A stretch of 64,000 nucleotides of DNA from Negativicutes bacterium (lineage in GTDB: Bacteria; Bacillota_C; Negativicutes; Sporomusales_B; JARLHX01): assembly GCA_031292035.1 (NCBI GenBank), contig JARLHX010000158.1, positions 1-64,000 of the forward strand, given 5' to 3'. Positions 46,491 to 54,658 of this stretch are shown here, in pieces (within the stretch, counting starts at the first letter, position 1; each line of letters begins with the position of its first letter). Below the pieces are notes generated by a model, which saw only the letters and a list, made by a program, of their open reading frames with translations, ran no database searches and was not told where the DNA came from. The translations under genes were made by a program, and so were the position numbers.

Positions 46491-46519
46491 AGATCCAAGT
46501 GAATGAATCACTTGGATCT
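46491..46519 (-). terminator. Rho-independent terminator after the larA-like gene
   Basis: AGATCCAAGTG pairs with CACTTGGATCT (11 bp, 7-base loop) and is followed by TTTAAAT in the minus direction, just past the larA-like stop. Confidence 0.85.
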
Positions 46520-46526
46520 TCCTTCG

Positions 46527-47636
46527 CTAAGAGGCTGAGCCCCGAAGCAGCGGCACGGTGTTGGCAGCTTGCGTCATGACATTGATGGTGTAGTCCGGCC
46601 GACCAATTTTCTTCTCTGCGACCGCCAGTGCTGTTTTAAAATCGGCAACCGCTATGATTCCAGCCTTGCTCATAAATTCGGCATTCTCAGGGCTTGTAAC
46701 AACAATGAGGGCTATTTCCTTGGCTATATACCGTGTGCGAAAAGCAGAGTACCCTGGAACAGTAAAATTTTTGCGCAATGCCATTTCAAATTCCAGCGGA
46801 TCTTTGATCTTCAGCCATTCGCTGTATTCGGGCGGCTCCATAATATCGCGGCATTCCATAAACACGATGGCCGCCCCGCCAGGCCTAGTCGCAAGATAGG
46901 CGTTGTCGTTTGCTTTGATGCCTTGGTACAAATTGATGTCTTTGGGATAGCCACCGGCCGAAGCGACAACAAGATCGGCGCGTCCGCTCACAGGAACCCC
47001 ATAGATTTTTTCGACTTCCTTGCAGCCTTCTTCCCAGGCTTGATACCAGTGCCCCGCAAAAAATTTAGCAAAGTCCCCTTCGGGCGTAAAGACGGCGTTC
47101 AGCAGGAAATCTGCTTTTGCGAAAGCGCCTATTTCCCGCATATCGATGGCCATTTCGTTCTCTTTCACCATTCCCGAGCCACAGTTGGGATTAAGGCCTT
47201 GGCCAATTACTTTATTGAGACAATATTGGTGGTTGCCCTGGATGCTGTCATAGCCGCTGATGCCCGGCATGATGGCCTTGCGGCCGCCGCCAAATCCAGA
47301 CATCAGATGATACACAATTCCGCCGGTCAGGATCATTTTATCAGCTTCGATGACCTGCTTATTCATATAGCTTTCTACGCCGCGAGACGTCTTGCCCATA
47401 TAGACTAAATTGCCTTTGTCATGGGTATCATGCTGGGAAATTACCACCCGCCGGCAAACTTCTTGGCCGCAGATCGATGCGATCTCTTCTTGCGTATTCT
47501 TCCGATGGGCTCCTAGGGCCACAATAATAAAAATGTCGGCATCAGGTACGCCGGAGATATTCAATTCATCCAGCAGCTGTAATACGACACATGGTTTGAG
47601 AAAAACCGGGACAATCCGGGATTCGCCGGGAAGCCT
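46527..47636 (-). pseudogene. LarA-family lactate racemase, 5' end cut off by the prophage
   Basis: Nickel-pincer LarA proteins interconvert D- and L-lactate or related 2-hydroxy acids. This frame keeps LLDELNISGVPDADIFIIVALGAHR, the GGRKAIMPGISGYDSIQGNH segment with histidine and lysine positions used for pincer binding, and SAGGYPKDINLYQ. A full LarA has about 425 residues; here the frame has about 370 and lacks the first 60-75. Homology ends where phage-end repeats begin (47637). The aligned SDxTRP segment is also degraded (ESRIVPVF). Any product from TTG 47564 would be defective. Confidence 0.75.
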
Positions 47637-47732
47637 TGTTACTCGTGGATTTTCGGCGGCTCGTCCTACGCGGCGATGCGACAGTTGATTTGAGAATTTT
47701 CGGCGTCACGTGGACATTTCGGCCATTTTCGG
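47637..47732 (+). repeat. Candidate phage left end with ATTTTCGG repeats
   Basis: After the terminal TGTTACTCG, four copies of A-T(3-4)-CGG occur: 47649-47656, 47696-47703, 47716-47722 (one T shorter) and 47725-47732. Mu ends carry several transposase-binding repeats in this position, so these are likely MuA sites. The exact terminus is inferred. Confidence 0.55.
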
Positions 47733-47840
47733 GCCGATTTTTAAAGGATATTTAGAAAACGTTTAAAAGCCTTTTAAATAAGGGGTTAAGGCGTTTAACG
47801 AATAAAAAAATAGCACCGTAGTGTCTTTTCGCAGTAGACT

Positions 47841-47952
47841 ATTGCGGCACTATTGGCGCAACATTGACGCAATAGGGTAAAATGACAGTTATCCCTTTAA
47901 ACATAAGGAATCGGGGCTGATTATAAAAAGTGATGATTGGCGCAATATTGCG
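47841..47952. promoter_or_regulatory. Cluster of GCAATATTGC-like operator sites
   Basis: Repeated elements TTGCGGCACTATTGGCGCAA and CATTGACGCAATAG (47842-47875) and the perfect palindrome CGCAATATTGCG (47941-47952) lie downstream of the repressor gene, between it and the phage end. They look like binding sites of a phage regulator, perhaps acting at the end region as in Mu. Confidence 0.5.
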
Positions 47953-48021
47953 GAACTAAAAAACAAATCACTTCTATAATATATAATTTCATAAATAAGA
48001 AAAATTCAAGGGCTTAGAACT

Positions 48022-48468
48022 CTAAGCCCCAAAAGTGCTGCCTTCTTCCGCAACTCTGGACTGTTTTTTTTCCTGATCTATTTTATCACATGCTAATGTG
48101 AATGCATTCTTAAATTGAACTTTAACCCAACCTCGTAAATCCGGGTCGTCGGTATGCATTAAGAAAGTTAATATATTAATCATGTCTTGAAGATCGGGGT
48201 CTAATTTAGCCCCGATCTTTTCAAATGGTACGACAGTACTATCTAAACCATTCAAGAACCATTCCATTGGACGATTAAAATACTGGGATAAGGAAAATAA
48301 AATTTTGGTCTCAGGAATTCTACCTTGTAAGTATTTGGTGAGAGTATGCTTAGAAATACCCAAATGGCAAGCCAACTGGACTTGGGTTATTTTCTTCTCT
48401 TCTATTACCAAAAGTAATCGATCTGAAAAACCTGAAAAATCGCCCAATTGTACTATTCTCCTTGACAT
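48022..48468 (-). CDS. Phage repressor-like HTH protein
   Basis: A 148-residue protein with an XRE-type helix-turn-helix at about 28-65 (KITQVQLACHLGISKHTLTKYLQGR) and a C-terminal helical part. It is the only leftward regulator at the left end, the position of Mu c. It probably keeps the prophage dormant by binding the TATCGTACGATA operator just before its own start codon. No LexA-type cleavage motif is seen, so induction would not be by self-cleavage. Confidence 0.8.
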   Translation of the reverse strand: MSRRIVQLGDFSGFSDRLLLVIEEKKITQVQLACHLGISKHTLTKYLQGRIPETKILFSLSQYFNRPMEWFLNGLDSTVVPFEKIGAKLDPDLQDMINILTFLMHTDDPDLRGWVKVQFKNAFTLACDKIDQEKKQSRVAEEGSTFGA

Positions 48469-48488
48469 TATCGTACTATCGTACGATA
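48468..48488. promoter_or_regulatory. Operator at the repressor start
   Basis: The perfect palindrome TATCGTACGATA (48477-48488) follows an extra half site TTATCGTAC (48468-48476) directly at the repressor start codon. The dyad next to the divergent early promoter suits autoregulation. Confidence 0.65.
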
Positions 48489-48581
48489 ATAAAGATAACT
48501 ATAAAACTATAGCCTTAATGTCTAAGAAAATCCCGTCCTGGAACGACGGGATGGTTATGACCGAATTTCAAAAAAACACCG

Positions 48582-48587
48582 TATAAT
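48582..48587 (+). promoter_or_regulatory. -10 element of the likely early lytic promoter
   Basis: A consensus TATAAT lies 37 bases before the first rightward gene; 17 bases upstream the sequence is GACCGA, a poor -35, suggesting dependence on an activator or weak activity under repression. Confidence 0.45.
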
Positions 48588-48623
48588 CACTAGAGCGCAC
48601 TTTATTAGGAGGGAGGTGAAATC

Positions 48624-48899
48624 ATGACAGCCACAACAGGAATCAATACTGATCGAATGCCTAGCGAAGGGTTACAACAGCAAGTTTTCCAAGAGGTAAA
48701 GACCATGATTCGAAATCTGTGTGATACTCATGGATACAGTTATGGGAAAATAAGTAAAGAAACGGGAGTTTGCCATATCGCAGTTCAACTTCTATATCGT
48801 GAAACTGATTATCAACCACACACTCTAGGTTTACAAAAGACAGTCGCACAGGTTATTTACTCTGATCTAGTACGCCTGTCCAAAGAAAATCGCCGGTAG
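48624..48899 (+). CDS. Small phage early regulator (HTH-like)
   Basis: A 91-residue protein, first of the rightward early genes, with a strong GGAGGGAGGTG ribosome site. Residues 38-60 (YSYGKISKETGVCHIAVQLLYRE) look like a helix-turn-helix. By position it corresponds to a Cro/Ner-type early regulator. The 3' end overlaps the convergent gene at 48853 by 47 bases. Family not recognised. Confidence 0.65.
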   Translation: MTATTGINTDRMPSEGLQQQVFQEVKTMIRNLCDTHGYSYGKISKETGVCHIAVQLLYRETDYQPHTLGLQKTVAQVIYSDLVRLSKENRR

Positions 48900-49290
48900 C
48901 ATATCCTTTTATTAAGCAGCTGAATAACTCGTTTAATTCGGTAGGAGCGATATAAGAAGTCGGATCATCTTCGATATCCAGGACGCCGACAACATAATTA
49001 AATAACTCCATAAAAGCGTATTGCAAAGAAAACGATTCAGCGGATAACCGGTTTTGAAACTTTGTAGGATCGAAAATCAAGGGAATCAAGTCATCGACTA
49101 ATCTACCATATTGGTCCTGGTGATCCTTTATAACATCAAAAACATCCAGCCCTTTTCGTTCCAAACGATCAACGAAATGATTGTGGTAATAAACATCCAT
49201 TCTTTGCCGAAAATCTTCAGGAAATAGAGCTTTTCCCAAGGCGCTCATTACCGCTAAGACGATCTTTCTGTCCATTGTTACATTCATCAT
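48853..49290 (-). CDS. Hypothetical protein on the opposite strand of the early region
   Basis: A 145-residue acidic, helix-rich protein (DRKIVLAVMSALGKALFPED, GRLVDDLIPLIFDPTKFQ) with no recognised family. ATG 49290 has GAAAGGG five bases upstream. It is convergent with the first early gene and divergent from the Ner-like gene, so it would be expressed in the lysogen or separately from the lytic transcript. Such leftward cargo genes in Mu-like phages sometimes act on the host or on other phages, but nothing in the sequence shows that here. Confidence 0.5.
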   Translation of the reverse strand: MMNVTMDRKIVLAVMSALGKALFPEDFRQRMDVYYHNHFVDRLERKGLDVFDVIKDHQDQYGRLVDDLIPLIFDPTKFQNRLSAESFSLQYAFMELFNYVVGVLDIEDDPTSYIAPTELNELFSCLIKGYATGDFLWTGVLDQSK

Positions 49291-49300
49291 CAACACCCTT

Positions 49301-49312
49301 TCGAAAGGAGGT
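49301..49312. promoter_or_regulatory. Palindromic ribosome-site element shared by divergent genes
   Basis: The palindrome CCTTTCGAAAGG supplies GAAAGGAGG to the rightward ner-like gene and GAAAGGG to the leftward gene 48853-49290. The 29-base gap between the two start codons leaves no room for two separate promoters. Confidence 0.5.
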
Positions 49313-49319
49313 GATATTC

Positions 49320-49520
49320 ATGACACCCAACCAGATCAAAGCGGCGATCATTCTGGCCGGCGACAGCCAGCGACAAATCGCCCAGCGATTAAAGGTCACT
49401 GATGGTGCTGTGCACCAGGTCGTCCAAGGAATTGCTAAGTCGCAGCGCATCCAGGATGAGATTGCCAGGGTTATCGGTAAAAAAGCCAAAGAAATCTGGC
49501 CGTCCGCCAGGGCGGCGTAA
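49320..49520 (+). CDS. Ner/Nlp-like DNA-binding protein
   Basis: A 66-residue protein. The helix-turn-helix QRQIAQRLKVTDGAVHQVVQGIAKSQRIQDEIARVIGKKAKEIWPS ends in the IWPS(R) signature of Mu Ner/Nlp proteins. In Mu, Ner turns down the early promoter. ATG 49320 has AAAGGAGGTGATATTC upstream. Confidence 0.82.
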   Translation: MTPNQIKAAIILAGDSQRQIAQRLKVTDGAVHQVVQGIAKSQRIQDEIARVIGKKAKEIWPSARAA

Positions 49521-49532
49521 AAGGAGTGAGCC

Positions 49533-49886
49533 ATGAATCTATATGACAGTTTTCCTAAAGCGTGGGAAGCCGCAGCGCATCTATTTTATAAGAGTAAAAC
49601 AGACGATCCAGTATACATCTTCCCAGTGCACGTGGGACGGAAAGAGTTTTTTACAGTGTTTTCCGTAAAGCAAGTAACGCAGTATAAACTACCTTTGAAG
49701 AAAGCCGATTGGACCGTTGGTGGAACCATAGAATCAATTGAAAGTAAGAAACGACTCCAAGACTCTATGCCCAATCATGCAGAAATGACACGACTCAGAG
49801 CGATCAATAATGTATATCGGGCGCAAAGGAGGCTAGAGAAAGTACTTTCAAAAGGAAAGGGTGCCGAAGGTGAATCCCTTGCGTAA
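49533..49886 (+). CDS. Hypothetical phage early protein
   Basis: A 117-residue protein with an excellent AAAGGAG ribosome site, beginning 12 bases after the ner-like stop. The first half looks like a beta-rich fold (VYIFPVHVGRKEFFTVFSVK), the second is a basic helix. No family recognised. Confidence 0.6.
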   Translation: MNLYDSFPKAWEAAAHLFYKSKTDDPVYIFPVHVGRKEFFTVFSVKQVTQYKLPLKKADWTVGGTIESIESKKRLQDSMPNHAEMTRLRAINNVYRAQRRLEKVLSKGKGAEGESLA

Positions 49887-49980
49887 AACCAGTCGAAGCT
49901 TGCCGGCAAAACTGGTAAAACGCACTCGACACCCATCTTGATACAATTATACCATAATTCAAGTTTTTCCTCTAAATTCA

Positions 49981-50009
49981 GTTTTGCCAAATTGCCAATT
50001 TGGTAAACA
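49981..50009. promoter_or_regulatory. Inverted repeat TTTGCCAAATT/AATTTGGTAAA upstream of the A operon
   Basis: TTTTGCCAAATT and AATTTGGTAAAC flank a GCC centre in a near-perfect dyad, 42 bases before the next start codon. It may be an operator for one of the phage HTH proteins. Confidence 0.45.
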
Positions 50010-50050
50010 TTGGATGATTATCATTATAAACCTTCAATGGAGGTGAAGCA

Positions 50051-50545
50051 ATGTCTGGGAATAAACGGAAAATAGACTCGAAGTCGCCTAATCAAACATC
50101 ACTTTTTGACATAATCGATGAGATCACAAATCTAAAAAAGACCGAACCGGAACCAGGAAGCATAAATCTCTCGCAGCGAGTCAAGGAAGCAATGTCCAGC
50201 GCTCTAAAAGCCTGCACGGTAAAAAGGTATGAAATCGTTGGGCGCATGAGCGAATACACAGGTGCGGAGATCACGGAATCAATGCTCAACTCTTGGACGG
50301 CAGAATCAAAAGAAGGCCATCGGTTTCCTCTAGAATATCTAGCCGCCTTTTGCTGGGCCACCAGCAATTTTGATCTATTAGATATGAGTGTCCGGGCCTG
50401 CGGATGCCACCTGGTGAGATCGGAAGACGTTGCACTGCTCGAACTGGCCCGAATCGACGAAGCCAAACGACAGCTGACGCAAAAGGAAAAATACGTGCGT
50501 GGTTACCTCGACCGGATGCGTCACGGATCGGAGGCAAACAAATGA
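50051..50545 (+). CDS. Hypothetical protein of Mu-like phages
   Basis: A 164-residue soluble protein with GGAGGTGAAGCA before its ATG. Features are an acidic N-terminus with SLFDIIDEITNLKK, a helical region and the C-terminal basic helix RIDEAKRQLTQKEKYVRGYLDRM. Proteins of this shape often lie directly upstream of the transposase in Firmicutes Mu-like phages; no function is assigned. Confidence 0.65.
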   Translation: MSGNKRKIDSKSPNQTSLFDIIDEITNLKKTEPEPGSINLSQRVKEAMSSALKACTVKRYEIVGRMSEYTGAEITESMLNSWTAESKEGHRFPLEYLAAFCWATSNFDLLDMSVRACGCHLVRSEDVALLELARIDEAKRQLTQKEKYVRGYLDRMRHGSEANK

Positions 50546-50763
50546 AAAAAGTACTTTGCATCGGCAGTATTAAGGGAAGTCAAAAATCCATGTATGTAGC
50601 CACGGAATACAGCGGCATAAAGACAACCAGCCATCTTAGGGAATCAACATCACCGGCGGTAGAGGAACTTCTACCTATTCCCCATATCGGGAGATTTGAA
50701 CCACCCACGCCACTCAATATACCGGAATTCAAAATGCGCGGGATGGTGTCAGAGCGTGGATGA
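50542..50763 (+). CDS. Small phage protein, unknown
   Basis: A 73-residue protein whose ATG overlaps the previous stop (ATGA) with GGAGG upstream. The N-terminus MKKVLCIGSIKGS is followed by a polar, proline-rich tail. Its last codons overlap the transposase start. Function unknown. Confidence 0.6.
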   Translation: MKKVLCIGSIKGSQKSMYVATEYSGIKTTSHLRESTSPAVEELLPIPHIGRFEPPTPLNIPEFKMRGMVSERG

Positions 50764-52774
50764 ACTACTCACAGTCGAAGAAGTCGCGGAACTGCAGGGA
50801 ATAGCGATCCGTACAGTTCAGTGGCAAGCTCAGAGCGGTAAATATGGCAATGTCCATTATACGGAAAGCCTTCAGCGTGGCGGAAAAAGTGGACAAGCCC
50901 TTCTTATTCCGCTTTCCGGACTTCCAGCTAAAGCCCAAGTGGAGTACCTTCGTCAACGTGGTGTCCTTCCTGAATTTCCGACAACCGATTCCGATGGCTT
51001 TGAAGATGCACCGGCCTGGAAGCGCGAAATCGCAGCGAAACGCCTTTCTCTCGTTAAAGCCATTGAACACTATGTCGCACAGCATCCTGGGCAACTCAAG
51101 ACTGAACTTGTGAAGCAATTTATTCAGCAGTGGAATGCTTCCAATCCGGATGAGCAGGTATCGTCGCAGACCGTTTACCGGTGGCAAAAGCTCTATCGAG
51201 AATGTGGCCGCTGCGGCCTACTTCCGGACTGGGGAGACCGCACGGAAAAACAGAGCATCGATGCCGCTGCCCTGGACTTCTTTAAAAAAATGTATTTTAC
51301 CCAGCAGCGCCGATCAGTCCGTGACTGCTATCGCGACCTGGTTGACGTGTCAGAGGAAATGGGCTGGAAAGTCCCTTCGCTTCGTACACTGGAAAGGATG
51401 GTCTGCCAAATGCCGGAAGCTACACTAACGCTGGCCCGTGAAGGTGAAGAAGCTTTCCGCAATAAATGCGCGCCATATATCGAACGCGATCCGGATTCCA
51501 TCCTGGCAAATCAAATTTGGGTTAGCGATCATTACCGCTTCGATTTCTTCGTCCGGGGGCAAAACGGCAAGCCGGTACGGCCATGGTTGACGGCCTGGCT
51601 GGATATGCGAAGTTGGAAACTGATGAGCTGGAATATCAATTTTAGTCCCAGCACCGACACGATCATGGCTAGCTTCTCAGCCGCAGCGCTGGATAAATGC
51701 ATCGGACTTCCCCACGAAATTTACACCGACAATGGCCGGGATTATTGCTCCAAGGAATTCGCCGGCACCGGTCATCGGACCAAAGGAAGCGCCGATGATC
51801 AGCGGCGCAAGGAAGCCGGATTCGACGACGATCGGGTGCGGACATTGGTTGATCAACTCGGCATCATCCCCCACTTTGCGATTCCCAAAAATGCACGTGC
51901 AAAAGTGATCGAGCGGTTTTTTCGGATCGTATCAGAGCAATTTTGCAGGCGGTTTCCAACCTACTGCGGGTCAGACAACAAGGAACGTCCGGAAGAGCTG
52001 GATGCTACTTTGAAAAAGATGGCGACGGTACCGACGATGGAAGAGGTACGCAGCAAGCTTGGAGATTGGGCCACATACGTCTATAACAAGATGCCAACCC
52101 AGGGAAAAGGCCGCAAAGGAGAATGCCCGGATCAAACATTCGAGAGGACGCGCGGACCTGTAAGGATGGCCAGCGAAGCGGCTTTGCGTCTCTGCTTTAT
52201 GCGACATTCGCAGCCGGTGAAAGTTCAGCGTCATGGCGTCACCCTCTTCGGAAACCATTACTACATACCAGACCTCATTGCTCACTTAGGAGAAAATGTC
52301 TATCTCAGATACCGCGATGAGGATATGACAAAAGTGTTGGTGTTCTCTCTGGAAGACAAATTCTTAATGGAGGCTCATCTAAAAACTCTGTTGCCCTCAG
52401 TCAGAGCCGATAAGGACGATATTCGGGAAGCGCAGCGGCAGGCAAAACGTGCGAAACAGATTACCAAAGAATACGCAGAAATCAGCGAAGCCGCAGCCGC
52501 TTTACCAGATTCCTTGGATCAAGTCCTGGCGCGCAAGAAGCAGAAACCAACCAACAAACCAGAGCAGCCGAAAGTCATGGAAATGGTTCGGATTGGGAAA
52601 AACCTTTCCGAGTCGGCAGAACAACTCAGGCTGGCTGAAGCGGTTGGTGGGAATTCCTCCAACACCTCTGAAGTCATGAAACGGATCGCGCTGGGAACTA
52701 CCCAGGCGCAGGCGACTGAAGAGCGACGAATAGACCATCGGAAAGTCATTGAAATTCTAAACCGCCCAAAATAA
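50756..52774 (+). CDS. Mu-type DDE transposase A
   Basis: A 672-residue transposase that cuts and joins phage ends during integration and replicative transposition. An N-terminal Mu-type winged helix (LLTVEEVAELQGIAIRTVQWQAQSGKYG) is followed by linker DNA-binding domains. The DDE core has D258 (VSDHYRFD), D325 (YTDNGRD) and E386 (VIERFF), close in spacing to Mu A (269/336/392). A beta-barrel and C-terminal MuB-interaction domain follow. I start at GTG 50756, which overlaps the preceding stop; the earlier ATG reads the previous gene in another frame. Confidence 0.95.
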   Translation: MDELLTVEEVAELQGIAIRTVQWQAQSGKYGNVHYTESLQRGGKSGQALLIPLSGLPAKAQVEYLRQRGVLPEFPTTDSDGFEDAPAWKREIAAKRLSLVKAIEHYVAQHPGQLKTELVKQFIQQWNASNPDEQVSSQTVYRWQKLYRECGRCGLLPDWGDRTEKQSIDAAALDFFKKMYFTQQRRSVRDCYRDLVDVSEEMGWKVPSLRTLERMVCQMPEATLTLAREGEEAFRNKCAPYIERDPDSILANQIWVSDHYRFDFFVRGQNGKPVRPWLTAWLDMRSWKLMSWNINFSPSTDTIMASFSAAALDKCIGLPHEIYTDNGRDYCSKEFAGTGHRTKGSADDQRRKEAGFDDDRVRTLVDQLGIIPHFAIPKNARAKVIERFFRIVSEQFCRRFPTYCGSDNKERPEELDATLKKMATVPTMEEVRSKLGDWATYVYNKMPTQGKGRKGECPDQTFERTRGPVRMASEAALRLCFMRHSQPVKVQRHGVTLFGNHYYIPDLIAHLGENVYLRYRDEDMTKVLVFSLEDKFLMEAHLKTLLPSVRADKDDIREAQRQAKRAKQITKEYAEISEAAAALPDSLDQVLARKKQKPTNKPEQPKVMEMVRIGKNLSESAEQLRLAEAVGGNSSNTSEVMKRIALGTTQAQATEERRIDHRKVIEILNRPK

Positions 52775-52789
52775 GTGGAGGTGTAAACA

Positions 52790-53752
52790 ATGGCATTAGC
52801 AGCGGTAAACACGAGTCAAGATTTATTTAGCGATGAAAGCATCAACCAGGTTCGGGATCAACTGAGATCCTATATTGTAACCTCAGATAAATCGCAAACA
52901 CAGATAGCCAGGGAGATTGGCGTCTCCGGGTCTGTACTCAGTCAATTTCAAAAAGGAATCTATACCGGTACGAATGAGAAAATAGCCTACGCCGTTCAAC
53001 AGTGGCTTGAGCTGGAAACCCGAAGGCAAACTACTGTGAAAGTACCGGGATTTGCGATGACAACCATCGCTGAAGAAGTAATTGCCATTGCAAAATACGC
53101 GCACGAGCACCAGGATACCGGAGTCGTTTACGGACCGGCTGGAAGCGGAAAAACGGTAGCCCTCAAGCAGTATGTGGAGCAAAATCCAGGGACTGTCTTC
53201 CTCACAGCCGATGTAACGATCTCAAATTCAAAGGCCATTCTCGAAGAATTGTTGGATAAACTTGGCCGGCAGGAATATGGCGACCGGCGGCGGCTCCGCA
53301 AAGCAGCGGTTACTATCCTCAAAGGGTCAGGCCGGCTCATCATTATCGACGAAGCGCAACACCTGACGTTAAAGGCTCTCGAAACTATCCGCAGCATCTA
53401 TGATGAATGTGGCATTGGCCTGGTGCTTAGTGGCAACGAACAGGTATATACCAATATGATCGGCAAGCGCAACGCTCCTTTCGCCCAGCTATTCTCGCGG
53501 GTCGGAATCCGGCGCGGACTTTCAGGGAAAGTGAACATGGACGATATAAAAAAGATCGTCTGCCAGGACATGGCCGTTGAAAAAGAGTGTTTGGAACAAT
53601 TTCACAAAATAGCCTCTACCCCTGGGGGAATGAGACTTATGGTGAAGCTCTTTGTCCTGGCGTGGACGATCGCGAACGGCCTCAATGAACCATTATCCTT
53701 AGATGCAATCCGGACGGCACAAGATTTCCTGTTTCAGCAGCCCTGGAGGTGA
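52790..53752 (+). CDS. MuB-like transposition ATPase
   Basis: A 320-residue AAA+ ATPase that binds target DNA and activates transposase A. An N-terminal helix-turn-helix (SQTQIAREIGVSGSVLSQFQKG, about 38-60) is followed by Walker A GPAGSGKT near 114 and Walker B LIIIDEAQHL near 185. Size and domain order match Mu B. GGAGGTG precedes ATG 52790, 15 bases after the A gene. Confidence 0.95.
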   Translation: MALAAVNTSQDLFSDESINQVRDQLRSYIVTSDKSQTQIAREIGVSGSVLSQFQKGIYTGTNEKIAYAVQQWLELETRRQTTVKVPGFAMTTIAEEVIAIAKYAHEHQDTGVVYGPAGSGKTVALKQYVEQNPGTVFLTADVTISNSKAILEELLDKLGRQEYGDRRRLRKAAVTILKGSGRLIIIDEAQHLTLKALETIRSIYDECGIGLVLSGNEQVYTNMIGKRNAPFAQLFSRVGIRRGLSGKVNMDDIKKIVCQDMAVEKECLEQFHKIASTPGGMRLMVKLFVLAWTIANGLNEPLSLDAIRTAQDFLFQQPWR

Positions 53753-53758
53753 CGGGCA

Positions 53759-54256
53759 ATGGGATGGACACAAACGGAAGAAGCCTTATTAAGCCGGTTG
53801 TATGAAGCGAAAACTCCTGCCAGCATAATGGCTGAAAAATTGGGGAGAAATCCTGGTGCCGTCCATGCCAAAGCCAGCCGTATGAGACTTACGGCCAAAG
53901 CCCCAAATTACTATGTACCGCAGCGATATGTCTGGAATGATGATGACATCGCGCAGCTGCGCGAACTGTTTTCCCAAGGGCAGACGGTGTCGGAAATCGC
54001 CCAAAAGCTTGGTCGAGCGAAGAGCGCAATATATCGCAAACTGGATAAATTGAATTTACACAGATGCAAATCGCGCCAAGACTCAATGCATATGGACTTT
54101 CACCAGCGCGACCCGCTAGAAACGAGGCGATTCACGCGCCTTCTCAGGGTGCTGGTCTGGTGCAAAGCCAAAACCGGCCACCCATCATCCCTGATAGTAA
54201 GTGCCGTCTTAAATGACGGCGAGAGGAGAAAATACCAACTAACGAACAAGGTTTAA
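53759..54256 (+). CDS. Phage DNA-binding protein with two Myb/SANT-like repeats
   Basis: A 165-residue protein. Residues 2-45 (WTQTEEALLSRLYEAKTPASIMAEKLGRNPGAVHAKASRM) and 57-98 (WNDDDIAQLRELFSQGQTVSEIAQKLGRAKSAIYRKLDKL) are two copies of a tryptophan-initiated helix-turn-helix, like GcrA/SANT modules. The tail is basic. It follows muB by 6 bases with GGAGGTGACGG upstream. A transcriptional role in the early operon is inferred. Confidence 0.7.
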   Translation: MGWTQTEEALLSRLYEAKTPASIMAEKLGRNPGAVHAKASRMRLTAKAPNYYVPQRYVWNDDDIAQLRELFSQGQTVSEIAQKLGRAKSAIYRKLDKLNLHRCKSRQDSMHMDFHQRDPLETRRFTRLLRVLVWCKAKTGHPSSLIVSAVLNDGERRKYQLTNKV

Positions 54257-54268
54257 GGGGCGTTTAAA

Positions 54269-54658
54269 ATGCAGTACGGTGCAGCGAAATGTTGGCATCC
54301 CTGCGACGGCTGCCGGGTCGCCTGGGCCGCCATCGATATCGGGGATTGTACGCAGGAGTGTGGCAGTTTTCTAAGGCTGACCGAGATTGAAAGGAGTGAA
54401 CCCATGAAAGCCATAACCAAGCGCATTAAACGCAGGGGATACGAAGTAACCAGCTTTAGCCCGGAGCATCGCGAGACCATCCGGAAGCATATCACAGTTA
54501 CAGTTCGCGGGATATTTGAATTAAGTGCCTGGGAAAAGGCAAAATCGTTTGCCGCCAGTGCCTCGCAGCGGGTGTTCATCCTGATAGGGCAGTTATGGAG
54601 AACCGTCCAATCGCAAACCATGAAAACCAAGGAGGGATTTACGCATGGCAAAGGATAG
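54269..54658 (+). CDS. Phage early protein with cysteine-rich N-terminus
   Basis: A 129-residue protein. The first 45 residues hold five cysteines (CWHPCDGCRVAW and CTQEC), a possible zinc knuckle; the rest is basic. A second in-frame ATG at 54404 has its own very good site (AAAGGAG, 7 bases), so a short 84-residue form without the cysteine part may also be made. Function unknown. Confidence 0.6.
   Translation: MQYGAAKCWHPCDGCRVAWAAIDIGDCTQECGSFLRLTEIERSEPMKAITKRIKRRGYEVTSFSPEHRETIRKHITVTVRGIFELSAWEKAKSFAASASQRVFILIGQLWRTVQSQTMKTKEGFTHGKG

Noticed and set aside
47410..47688. Plus-strand frame across the larA/phage junction
   Set aside because: It is the shadow of the larA-like frame and crosses the insertion point; no ribosome site.
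48530..48552. ATCCCGTC/GACGGGAT hairpin in the early control region
   Set aside because: It lies upstream of the early -10 box and is followed by no T run, so neither a terminator nor a leader element can be claimed.
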